Below, one piece after another: positions 1-7,399 of a DNA stretch of 59,529 bases (within the stretch, counting starts at the first letter, position 1; the number at the start of each line of letters is the position of its first letter). A program made the position numbers and the translations under genes. This DNA comes from JARRQB01 sp965368585 (GTDB lineage Bacteria; Pseudomonadota; Gammaproteobacteria; Chromatiales; Chromatiaceae). Location of the stretch: positions 1-59,529 of the forward strand of contig CBDUNM010000013.1 of NCBI GenBank assembly GCA_965368585.1. Reading direction: 5' to 3'. Below the pieces are notes generated by a model that had not been told where the DNA came from, made no database searches, and saw only the letters and a list, made by a program, of their open reading frames with translations.

Positions 1-1
1 C

Positions 2-1282
2 AGCCTGCAGGCGCAGGACACGGTGATGACGGATCTTCTCGACGAAGATCTGGAAAATCTCGATATCGGTGTCGCCGACGACGACCCTGGCGAGGGTGAC
101 TCGAATCTCGACGTGGACGACGCGCCGGTCGTGCGTTACGTCAACAAGATCCTGCTCGATGCGATCAACTCCGGCACTTCGGATATCCATTTCGAGCCCT
201 ACGAATACACCTACCGCGTACGTTTCCGCCAGGACGGCATGCTGCACGAAAAGGTGACGCCCCCGGTCAATATCGCGTCGCGCCTGGCCGCCCGGCTCAA
301 GGTCATGGCCAGGCTCAACATCGCCGAACGCAGGGTGCCGCAAGACGGGCGGATCAAAATGACCCTGTCGAAGAACCGCTCGATCGATTTTCGCGTGAAT
401 ACCTGCCCTACGCTCTACGGCGAAAAGGTCGTTTTGCGTATTCTCGATTCGACGGCCGCGCAGCTGGGCGTCGAATCACTGGGGTTCGAGAGCGAGCAGC
501 GCGATGACTTCCTCAAGGCGATCGCCAAACCGTACGGCATGATTCTCGTCACCGGCCCGACCGGCAGCGGTAAGACGGTTAGCCTCTACACTGCGCTGAA
601 CCTGTTGAACAGTTCCGAAGTGAACATTTCGACGGCGGAAGATCCGGTCGAGATTCAGGTGCCCGGCATCAATCAAGTCAATGTCAACCCCAAGACGGGT
701 TTGACCTTCGCCGAAGCACTGCGCGCGTTTCTGCGCCAGGATCCGGATATTGTCATGGTCGGCGAGATACGAGATCTGGAGACTGCGGAAATTGCGGTGA
801 AGGCAGCTCAAACCGGGCACCTGGTACTTTCGACGCTGCATACCAATGACGCACCGCAGACGCTCACCCGGCTGGTCAATATGGGCATACCGCCATTTAA
901 TATCGCATCGTCTGTCAACCTGATTCTGGCACAGAGATTGGCGCGCAAGCTCTGCGAACATTGCAAGCAGCCGGATGAGTTACCGCGGGAAGCCTTGATG
1001 GAAGAAGGCTTTACGGAGGCCGATCTGGCCGAGAATTTCACGGTGTACAGGCCGGTGGGGTGCGACCGGTGCACCAAAGGCTACAAGGGGCGCATCGGCG
1101 TGTTCGAAGTCATGCCCATATCGGAGGCCACGGGCCGGCTGATCATGGAAGGCGGAAACTCGATAGAAATCCGCGCCCAGGCCAACCAAGAAGGCGTCAG
1201 CGATTTGAGGAAATCCGGGCTACGCAAAGTGAAAGCCGGTGTCACCAGCCTCGAAGAACTCAATCGCGTGACCAAGGACTGA
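2..1282 (+). CDS. pilB: Type IV pilus assembly ATPase PilB, 3' part
   Basis: This is the cytoplasmic hexameric ATPase that powers type IV pilus extension. The reading frame is open to the left edge, so the N-terminal domain lies outside the window; the GTG at 23 is not a real start. About 427 residues are present, against roughly 570 in the family. Visible parts are the linker domain, Walker A GPTGSGKT (from nt 554), the Asp and His boxes, Walker B around MVGEIRD, and a C-terminal zinc site with CEHC and CDRC. pilC follows after 3 bases and pilD follows pilC, the usual pilus biogenesis operon. Confidence is high. Confidence 0.97.
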   Translation, partial: SLQAQDTVMTDLLDEDLENLDIGVADDDPGEGDSNLDVDDAPVVRYVNKILLDAINSGTSDIHFEPYEYTYRVRFRQDGMLHEKVTPPVNIASRLAARLKVMARLNIAERRVPQDGRIKMTLSKNRSIDFRVNTCPTLYGEKVVLRILDSTAAQLGVESLGFESEQRDDFLKAIAKPYGMILVTGPTGSGKTVSLYTALNLLNSSEVNISTAEDPVEIQVPGINQVNVNPKTGLTFAEALRAFLRQDPDIVMVGEIRDLETAEIAVKAAQTGHLVLSTLHTNDAPQTLTRLVNMGIPPFNIASSVNLILAQRLARKLCEHCKQPDELPREALMEEGFTEADLAENFTVYRPVGCDRCTKGYKGRIGVFEVMPISEATGRLIMEGGNSIEIRAQANQEGVSDLRKSGLRKVKAGVTSLEELNRVTKD

Positions 1283-1285
1283 TCC

Positions 1286-2539
1286 ATGGCAACAAAAGCT
1301 GCTGCAGCCGCCACCAGGGCGGAAAAGAACGCTGTCTTCGTCTGGGAAGGCACTGACCGGAAAGGTTCGCGCGTCAAAGGCGAGTCCCGCTCGTCGAATA
1401 TGGCGCTGGTGCGCGCGGAACTCCGTCGCCAGGGCATCAATCCACTCAAGGTACGCAAGAAGTCCACTTCGTTTCTAACCAACCGCAAAAAGAAGATCAC
1501 GTCCAAAGATATCGCCGTGTTTTCACGACAAATGGCCACCATGATGTCGGCGGGTGTGCCGTTGGTGCAATCGTTCGATATCGTCGGCCGAGGCCATGTC
1601 AATCCCGCGATGCAGGATCTGGTGCTGGCGATAAAGGCCGATGTGGAAGCTGGCATCTCGCTTACGGACTCGCTGAAGAAGCATCCGCTTTACTTCGATG
1701 ACCTGTTTTGCAATCTGGTGCGGGCGGGAGAGCAGGCCGGTGTCCTCGAGGCCCTGCTCGACAAAATCGCCACTTACAAGGAAAAAACCGAATCCCTCAA
1801 GGGCAAGATCAAGAAGGCGCTGTTCTATCCGGCGGCGGTAATCATCGTGGCGATCCTGGTGACGGCGATCATCATGATCTTCGTCATTCCGCAGTTCCAG
1901 GAACTGTTCTCGAGTTTTGGCGCCGACCTGCCCGCCCCCACCCAGGTCGTTATTTCGATCTCCATTTTCATGCAGTCCTGGTGGTGGGCGTTGTTACTGG
2001 GAATATTTGCTTTCTCCTCACTGTTCGGCGCGGCGTTTAAACGCTCGGCGAAGCTCCGCGAAGCGGTCGATCGCACCTTACTCAAACTCCCGGTGATCGG
2101 CGCAATCCTGCACAAAGCGGCGCTGGCACGATTTGCCCGCACCACGTCCACCATGTTCGCGGCAGGTGTTCCGCTGGTCGAAGCGCTGGAATCCGTGGCC
2201 GGGGCAACCGGAAGCGTCGTTTACGGCAATGCGGTCATGAAAATGCGCGAAGACGTCGCGACGGGTCAGTCGTTACAGCTGTCCATGCGGCAGCAGACGC
2301 TTTTCCCGCACATGGTGATTCAGATGGTTTCAATCGGTGAGGAATCGGGTGCGCTCGACGACATGCTCTCCAAAGTCGCCGATTTTTACGAGGAAGAAGT
2401 CGACAATGCCGTCGACGCATTGAGCAGCCTGCTCGAACCCTTGATCATGGTGGTTCTCGGCGTGCTGATCGGCGGCATGGTGGTCGCGCTGTACCTGCCG
2501 ATCTTCCAACTCGGCAATGTGATCTCGGGAAGCAACTAA
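1286..2539 (+). CDS. pilC: Type IV pilus inner-membrane platform protein PilC
   Basis: PilC is the polytopic platform protein of the type IV pilus motor, linking PilB to pilin assembly. The 417-residue product has the family length. It carries two GspF domains, each a cytoplasmic helical bundle (FSRQMATMMSAGVPLVQSFD near residue 75; FARTTSTMFAAGVPLVEALE near 280), and three hydrophobic segments, including one near residue 180 and one at the C-terminus. It starts 3 bases after pilB and is probably translated from the same message. Confidence 0.97.
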   Translation: MATKAAAAATRAEKNAVFVWEGTDRKGSRVKGESRSSNMALVRAELRRQGINPLKVRKKSTSFLTNRKKKITSKDIAVFSRQMATMMSAGVPLVQSFDIVGRGHVNPAMQDLVLAIKADVEAGISLTDSLKKHPLYFDDLFCNLVRAGEQAGVLEALLDKIATYKEKTESLKGKIKKALFYPAAVIIVAILVTAIIMIFVIPQFQELFSSFGADLPAPTQVVISISIFMQSWWWALLLGIFAFSSLFGAAFKRSAKLREAVDRTLLKLPVIGAILHKAALARFARTTSTMFAAGVPLVEALESVAGATGSVVYGNAVMKMREDVATGQSLQLSMRQQTLFPHMVIQMVSIGEESGALDDMLSKVADFYEEEVDNAVDALSSLLEPLIMVVLGVLIGGMVVALYLPIFQLGNVISGSN

Positions 2540-2667
2540 AACGCCATCGACATGCGCCTCGTGGATCTCTCACTTTTCAGCGATCGCCCCACGGGGGGAA
2601 GTGGTACCTCGTCCACCGGAAAAGACGCGGCGCCGAAAACCGGGTTGTCGCCGCTATAGACCACACC

Positions 2668-3552
2668 GTGGATTTACTGGATCTACTGCTCGCCAACACC
2701 GGACTCTACCTGGCATTTGCGCTGATTCTCGGACTGCTGCTGGGCAGCTTTCTCAACGTTGTCATACTTCGCCTGCCGGCAAAAATGGAGGCCGAGTGGC
2801 GCGTGTATTGCGACCAACAGGCGGGTACCGCTACCGAGCAGGATCCGCGCACCTGGTTCGGGTTAAGGTTCCTGATCACCCCTCCATCTTCCTGTCGGGC
2901 GTGCGGCCACCGAATTCGCGCCTGGGAAAACATTCCCCTTCTGAGCTTCGCCCTGCTCCGGGGACGTTGCAGCAGCTGCCAAACCGCCATCGGCTGGCGC
3001 TATCCGGCGGTTGAACTGACGTCGGGCGTGCTCACCCTGGTGGTGGCAACGCAGTTCGCGCCGGGTTCGGCGCTGATCGGCGCTGCCCTAATGACATGGG
3101 TCCTGATCGCGCTGAGCGTGATCGACATCGACAGCCAACAGCTCCCCGATCAGCTAACTCTGCCGCTGGTCTGGGTCGGATTGCTGCTGAATACTCAAGC
3201 GGTATTTACCGATCTCACGTCTGCGGTCGTCGGCGCCGCCGCTGGGTATGTGTTCCTGTGGTTCGTGTACCATGTGTTCGTTTCAATCACCGGGAAGGAA
3301 GGCATGGGTTATGGCGATTTCAAACTTTTCGCCGCCTTCGGCGCCTGGTTCGGCTGGCAACTGTTACCGCAAATCTTATTGGTCTCGTCGGTGGTTGGAG
3401 CGATTGTCGGCATATCGCTGATCGTTTTTCGCGGCCGGGATCGACAGCTGCCGATACCCTTCGGTCCATATCTCGCGGTCGCCGGATGGATTGCGTTGAA
3501 TTGGGGCCAGGAAATCAACCACGCGTATTTAGGGCTCGCGGGTCTCACCTGA
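2668..3552 (+). CDS. pilD: Prepilin peptidase / N-methyltransferase PilD
   Basis: This integral membrane aspartic protease cleaves type IV prepilin leader peptides and N-methylates the mature pilins. The product has 294 residues. Family marks are GSFLNVVILRLP near the N-terminus, two zinc-binding CxxC pairs (CRAC, CSSC) in the cytoplasmic loop, and the two catalytic aspartates in VIDIDSQQLPDQLTLP and GMGYGDFKLF. The start is GTG at 2668. About 128 bases separate it from pilC; I see no obvious promoter or terminator there. coaE follows after 3 bases, a linkage known from pseudomonads. Confidence 0.95.
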   Translation: MDLLDLLLANTGLYLAFALILGLLLGSFLNVVILRLPAKMEAEWRVYCDQQAGTATEQDPRTWFGLRFLITPPSSCRACGHRIRAWENIPLLSFALLRGRCSSCQTAIGWRYPAVELTSGVLTLVVATQFAPGSALIGAALMTWVLIALSVIDIDSQQLPDQLTLPLVWVGLLLNTQAVFTDLTSAVVGAAAGYVFLWFVYHVFVSITGKEGMGYGDFKLFAAFGAWFGWQLLPQILLVSSVVGAIVGISLIVFRGRDRQLPIPFGPYLAVAGWIALNWGQEINHAYLGLAGLT

Positions 3553-3555
3553 AGA

Positions 3556-4155
3556 ATGCTGGTAATCGGTCTCACGGGGGGTATTGGCAGCGGCAAAACG
3601 GCCGTCAGCGAGCGTTTTGAAAAACTGGGCGTACCGGTGATCGACGCCGATATTCTAAGCAGGGAACTGGTTGCCCCCGGACAACCTGCCCTGGCCGAAA
3701 TCGAGGCCGCTTTCGGCGCCGAGATTATTTTGAGCAGTGGCGAACTGAATCGTAAGGCATTGGGCGAAATCGTTTTTTCCAACCCCTCACAAAGAACGAC
3801 GCTCGAAGCGATATTACATCCACGCATTCAAGCAGCCATGCGGTCCAGATTGGCGGAACTGGATGCGCCCTTTGCCATTCTGGTGATTCCTCTGCTGTTG
3901 GAAGCACACCAGGAAACCATGGTCGATCGAATACTGCTGATCGACGCGCCACAGCGTCTGCAGCGCCGTCGCATCCAAGCACGGGACGGAATTTCGCCGG
4001 CGCGTATCGAGCGGATCCTCGCGGCGCAATCGGACCGCTCGAAAAGGCTGGCCGTGGCGGATGACGTCATTGTCAATGATCGGGATTTACAACACCTGGA
4101 CCGATCGGTCGCCGCTCTGTACGACCGATATACCAAACTTTCCGCGGAAACGTGA
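3556..4155 (+). CDS. coaE: Dephospho-CoA kinase
   Basis: CoaE catalyses the last step of coenzyme A synthesis, phosphorylating the 3'-hydroxyl of dephospho-CoA. The 199-residue product begins with a P-loop, GGIGSGKTA, followed by the CoaE features VIDADILSRELV and HPRIQAAM, and the lid region RLQRRRIQARDGIS. It is a typical full-length enzyme, coupled to pilD by a 3-base gap. The 224 bases after its stop are gene-free; they hold a small hairpin (ACGCTT/AAGCGT, about 4210) and a possible but weak -10 (TAGAAT) upstream of zapD. Confidence 0.95.
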   Translation: MLVIGLTGGIGSGKTAVSERFEKLGVPVIDADILSRELVAPGQPALAEIEAAFGAEIILSSGELNRKALGEIVFSNPSQRTTLEAILHPRIQAAMRSRLAELDAPFAILVIPLLLEAHQETMVDRILLIDAPQRLQRRRIQARDGISPARIERILAAQSDRSKRLAVADDVIVNDRDLQHLDRSVAALYDRYTKLSAET

Positions 4156-4379
4156 CATCTTACTTTACGAGCACCCTATCGCTCTAGGACAATAGCCAGT
4201 ACGCTTAGCAAGCGTTCGGGAAATTATCTTTCGCGCAATGAAGCATCGATAGGGTTGGCTAGAATGTGCTGTTTCGATCCGTCCGTCGCGATTGATTCAT
4301 GTCGCGAACCCGGACTCACAAGCGTTTCAAACGTCAATGTACCTGCCACTAGCGCCCATCCGCGTCCAGGAAAACCCCG

Positions 4380-5147
4380 GTGACCGATCACATTCTTTTC
4401 GAGCATCCGCTCAATGAAAAATGCCGAACCCTGCTGCGGATTTCTCACCTGTTCGAACAGTTCGAACACCACCTGCCGGTGGAAAACGAATGGAGCAGCC
4501 GCGCCACGCTGAGCGCTTTGCTTGACATTGCGACGGTTCTGTCGCGCGCCGATATTAAGTCTGAACTGATCAAAGAGGCGGATCGCTACGCAAATGCCTT
4601 GCGTCGAATGAGCGGTAATCCGGGCGTCGATCGCACGCGCCTAGAATTAATCCTGCAAGACGTCCAAAATATCAGCGCCACCATGCAACAGGTCAGCGGG
4701 CAATTGGGCCACGCATTGCGCAGCAACGAATTTTTGAAAGCGATCATGCAGCGCAGCAGTATTCCGGGCGGCAGTTTTGATTTTGACTTGCCGCAATTTC
4801 ACTATTGGCTGCGGCTGCCGTACGCCGTGCGCGCCGCTCAACTCAACGCGTGGCGCGAAGAGGTGAAGGCGGTGCAGTCGGCCGTCGGCCTGCTGTTGAC
4901 CCTGATTCGGAACAGCGCCGTGCCCCAAGAGGAACAAGCACCCGCAGGTTTTTTCCAACAGAGCCTGTCATCCGGCAGCCAGGCACACTTGGTGCGGGTG
5001 GCTGTTCCAAGAAAAGCGGGAATTTACGCCGAGATAAGCGGCGGCAAGCACCGCTTCAGCATTCGATTTCTAGATGACGACGACCTCGAACACCCCAATC
5101 AGACCCAGGACACAGTTCCTTTTCTGTTGACCGTTTGCAGCTTGTAG
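4380..5147 (+). CDS. zapD: Cell division protein ZapD
   Basis: ZapD (YacF) binds the C-terminal tail of FtsZ and bundles FtsZ protofilaments. The 255-residue product opens with DHILFEHPLNEKCRTLLRIS, the family's N-terminal block, followed by an alpha-helical half and a beta-rich C-terminal half with FLLTV near the end. The start is GTG, with AGGA about 9 bases upstream. It sits between coaE and yacG, its standard place in gammaproteobacteria, and yacG follows after 3 bases. Confidence 0.93.
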   Translation: MTDHILFEHPLNEKCRTLLRISHLFEQFEHHLPVENEWSSRATLSALLDIATVLSRADIKSELIKEADRYANALRRMSGNPGVDRTRLELILQDVQNISATMQQVSGQLGHALRSNEFLKAIMQRSSIPGGSFDFDLPQFHYWLRLPYAVRAAQLNAWREEVKAVQSAVGLLLTLIRNSAVPQEEQAPAGFFQQSLSSGSQAHLVRVAVPRKAGIYAEISGGKHRFSIRFLDDDDLEHPNQTQDTVPFLLTVCSL

Positions 5148-5150
5148 GCA

Positions 5151-5360
5151 ATGCCTTCGACCAAGCCATTACAGGTACGCTGCCCGAATTGCGCCGCCGC
5201 AGTCCCTTGGACGGCACAATCAAAGTGGCGACCCTTCTGCAGTGAACGCTGTCGCCTGATAGATTTGGGTGAATGGTTGAACGAGGAAAAACGCATTCCG
5301 GGCGAGTCAGATATTCCGCATGGCACCGAAAACGACACTGACCCGGCTGACCACGAGTAG
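5151..5360 (+). CDS. yacG: DNA gyrase inhibitor YacG, zinc protein
   Basis: YacG is a small zinc-finger protein shown in E. coli to bind GyrB and inhibit gyrase. The 69-residue product has the four zinc cysteines as CPNC and CSERC, then RLIDLGEWLNEE, the family signature, and an acidic tail. The start is ATG, 3 bases after zapD. It ends the pil-coaE-zapD block. The converging gtrA gene ends 56 bases downstream and I see no clear terminator between them. Confidence 0.94.
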   Translation: MPSTKPLQVRCPNCAAAVPWTAQSKWRPFCSERCRLIDLGEWLNEEKRIPGESDIPHGTENDTDPADHE

Positions 5361-5416
5361 CGGCTGCCCCCCAATACTTGACCCAAGTCCCGGAGCGTGC
5401 CCTATCCGTCGCGTAT

Positions 5417-5821
5417 TCACGGGATGGGTTGACGACGAAATACCCAGTGTTGTGAACCGAGATAATTCAGCGCCAATCCGGCAACCGAGCCAGCGCTCAA
5501 GGCTACGACCGGTAGGGCTTGAAGCGCTGGCAATAGCGCCAGCATGCCATAGTATACGCAGACGTTGAGCAGCAATCCGCCCAAGTTGTTCAGCGTGTAA
5601 CGCCCCAATTCAAGGCCGCTTGGAGGACTCACAGAGCGAAAGGTAATCCGTCGGTTAAGATACCACGCGAGAACGATCGCACCAGGCAAGGTGATTGCGC
5701 GCGCTCGCGACGCGCTCAAACCGGTCGATGCAACCAATCCAGTGAGCAAAAGCGCCTCTACCAGAAACACCAGAGCTCCCACGAGACAAAAACGTATCAA
5801 ACGCACAGCATTTCCAGTCAA
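5417..5821 (-). CDS. GtrA-family membrane protein
   Basis: GtrA proteins are small four-helix membrane proteins thought to flip polyprenyl-phosphate-linked sugars in glycosylation systems. The 134-residue product shows four hydrophobic segments, with RFCLVGALVFLVEALLLTG first and the family-typical YLNRRITFRS after the second. It overlaps the end of the upstream GT2 gene by 4 bases, so the two are translationally coupled. That pairing, a DPM1-like transferase with GtrA, is common and supports a lipid-linked sugar donor role. The actual sugar cannot be read from sequence. Confidence 0.85.
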   Translation of the reverse strand: MTGNAVRLIRFCLVGALVFLVEALLLTGLVASTGLSASRARAITLPGAIVLAWYLNRRITFRSVSPPSGLELGRYTLNNLGGLLLNVCVYYGMLALLPALQALPVVALSAGSVAGLALNYLGSQHWVFRRQPIP

Positions 5822-6741
5822 TCAGAAAGTTGGCCTTGGCTGATGTAGGCGAAACGCTTCTGTTCCTTGGCTCGCCGCGACACGCTGTCCACGATGATGC
5901 CGCTTAGAAGCAGACTCATCGCCATCACGGCGAGCCCGGTGGCGAGAATTACCGTGGGAAAGCGGGGAACCAGGCCGGTGTTCACATATTCAATGAGGAT
6001 GGGAATCATCAAAATGCCGGCCGCGAGCATTATCGCGAGCGCCAGCCAGCCGAAAAATCTCAGCGGGTGCACCTCCTTCATCAATATCAGCGCGTAGGCG
6101 AGGATACGCAGACCGTCGCGATAAGTGCGAAGTTTGCTTTGTGAACCCTTGGTTCGGGCGCCATAATGAATCGGAACTTCGACATGCGGTGCGGCAATCT
6201 CCGCGCCATGCACTGTGAGCATCATCTCGATTTCAAAGCCCCGCGGCTGCCAGGTGAAGGATTTCACGAAACGCCGTGTAAAGGCCCGGTAGCCGGAAAG
6301 CACGTCCTTGAAATTCTCTTTAAACAGGAGATTCGTGACCTTGGTGAGGAAACGGTTTCCCCAGCGGTGTCCCTGCCGATACAAACCGCTTTCACCTTGG
6401 TCCACGCGGACCCCGGTAACCATGTCAGCGCGCGACTGCACGAGTTGCTCGATCATCTTCGGCGCCTCCGCCGCGTCATAGGTACCGTCCCCGTCGGCAA
6501 TCAGATATATGTCGGCCTCTATATCTGCAAAGGCGCGCACCAACGCACGACCTTTTCCACGTCGCGCTTCATGGCGCACGATAGCGCCAGCCTGCGCGGC
6601 GCACTTGGCGGTGTCATCATCCGAGCCATTGTCATAGACGTAAACTTCGGCGTTCGGCAAAGCAGTTCGAAAGCCCGCTACCACCGACTCAATGGCAGCG
6701 CTCTCATTGAGACAAGGCAGGATAACCGCGATCTTAGGCAT
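5818..6741 (-). CDS. Polyprenyl-phosphate glycosyltransferase, GT2 (DPM1-like)
   Basis: The 307-residue product has a GT2 GT-A domain over the first ~220 residues: AVILPCLNESAAIESVV at the N-terminus, YDNGSDDDT, the metal-binding DGDGTYDA, and the acceptor-loop region LSGYRAFTRRF. Two transmembrane helices follow (about 233-255 and 270-290), as in ArnC/GtrB-type enzymes. Such proteins transfer a sugar from a nucleotide donor to polyprenyl phosphate at the inner membrane. It is coupled to the downstream GtrA gene and lies in a group with a GT-C-like protein, which would use the lipid-linked sugar. Substrate unknown. Confidence 0.88.
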   Translation of the reverse strand: MPKIAVILPCLNESAAIESVVAGFRTALPNAEVYVYDNGSDDDTAKCAAQAGAIVRHEARRGKGRALVRAFADIEADIYLIADGDGTYDAAEAPKMIEQLVQSRADMVTGVRVDQGESGLYRQGHRWGNRFLTKVTNLLFKENFKDVLSGYRAFTRRFVKSFTWQPRGFEIEMMLTVHGAEIAAPHVEVPIHYGARTKGSQSKLRTYRDGLRILAYALILMKEVHPLRFFGWLALAIMLAAGILMIPILIEYVNTGLVPRFPTVILATGLAVMAMSLLLSGIIVDSVSRRAKEQKRFAYISQGQLSD

Positions 6742-6923
6742 TTTCAGGTCGCTCGTAATTTACCGCGCAGGACAGCGCCCGAGCGCATTGGGAAGAACCG
6801 ACCAACAGACCCTAGCGTGAACCTGTTGGGGGGCGTTGAACATTTCATCGGCAAAATTCGGCGCATTTGGTACGGATTGAATGAACTCATCGCTTGTGAA
6901 CCAACATCATCGCGCGCACGGAG

Positions 6924-7352
6924 TCATAGGATCGGGAAAACTGCCGATACGCCGGGCGAGCTCATCCACACACGAAGCTCGCCTCGCCTCCCTGGCGGCA
7001 ACTCGATTTGCCAACGGGCACGTTCCAGTTTTTCGAATTTCAATAGTTCGGCGCGCTCACCCCCGGACCGGGACAAGATCTTTAACGATTTGATCCGGGC
7101 GGTTTGAGACGTTGACTCCAACACCAACCGACCGTCAGCCCCCGGCCCCAGGACGATACCCGCATCACTACCCACTGCTGCACACGGCTTGTTCAATGGC
7201 CGACAATCGTGTTCCGTGAGCAGCAACGCGCTCGTGTCCATGGAGAGTTCCTGTTGTGTTTTCTTCCCCACCTGCCCCCAACTCAGCACAAGGCCGACGG
7301 CGACGATGACAAAGAAAATCCATATCCGATTCCAGGATCCCATAAGATTCAA
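6924..7352 (-). CDS. Membrane-anchored protein of unknown function, 142 aa
   Basis: I do not recognise a family. The N-terminus has one hydrophobic helix (about residues 10-25, IWIFFVIVAVGLVLSW) after a short positive stretch. The remaining ~110 residues are predicted outside the cytoplasm, with a close cysteine pair (CRPLNKPC near residue 50) and a beta-rich tail. It lies 47 bases after the GT-C/TPR gene and 182 bases before the GT2 gene, all on the same strand. It may belong to that group; this is inferred from position only. Confidence 0.6.
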   Translation of the reverse strand: MNLMGSWNRIWIFFVIVAVGLVLSWGQVGKKTQQELSMDTSALLLTEHDCRPLNKPCAAVGSDAGIVLGPGADGRLVLESTSQTARIKSLKILSRSGGERAELLKFEKLERARWQIELPPGRRGELRVWMSSPGVSAVFPIL

Positions 7353-7399
7353 TGGTCGTTAGTGGTCAACCCGCCAGGAGACATGCATCGCGCCCAAGG

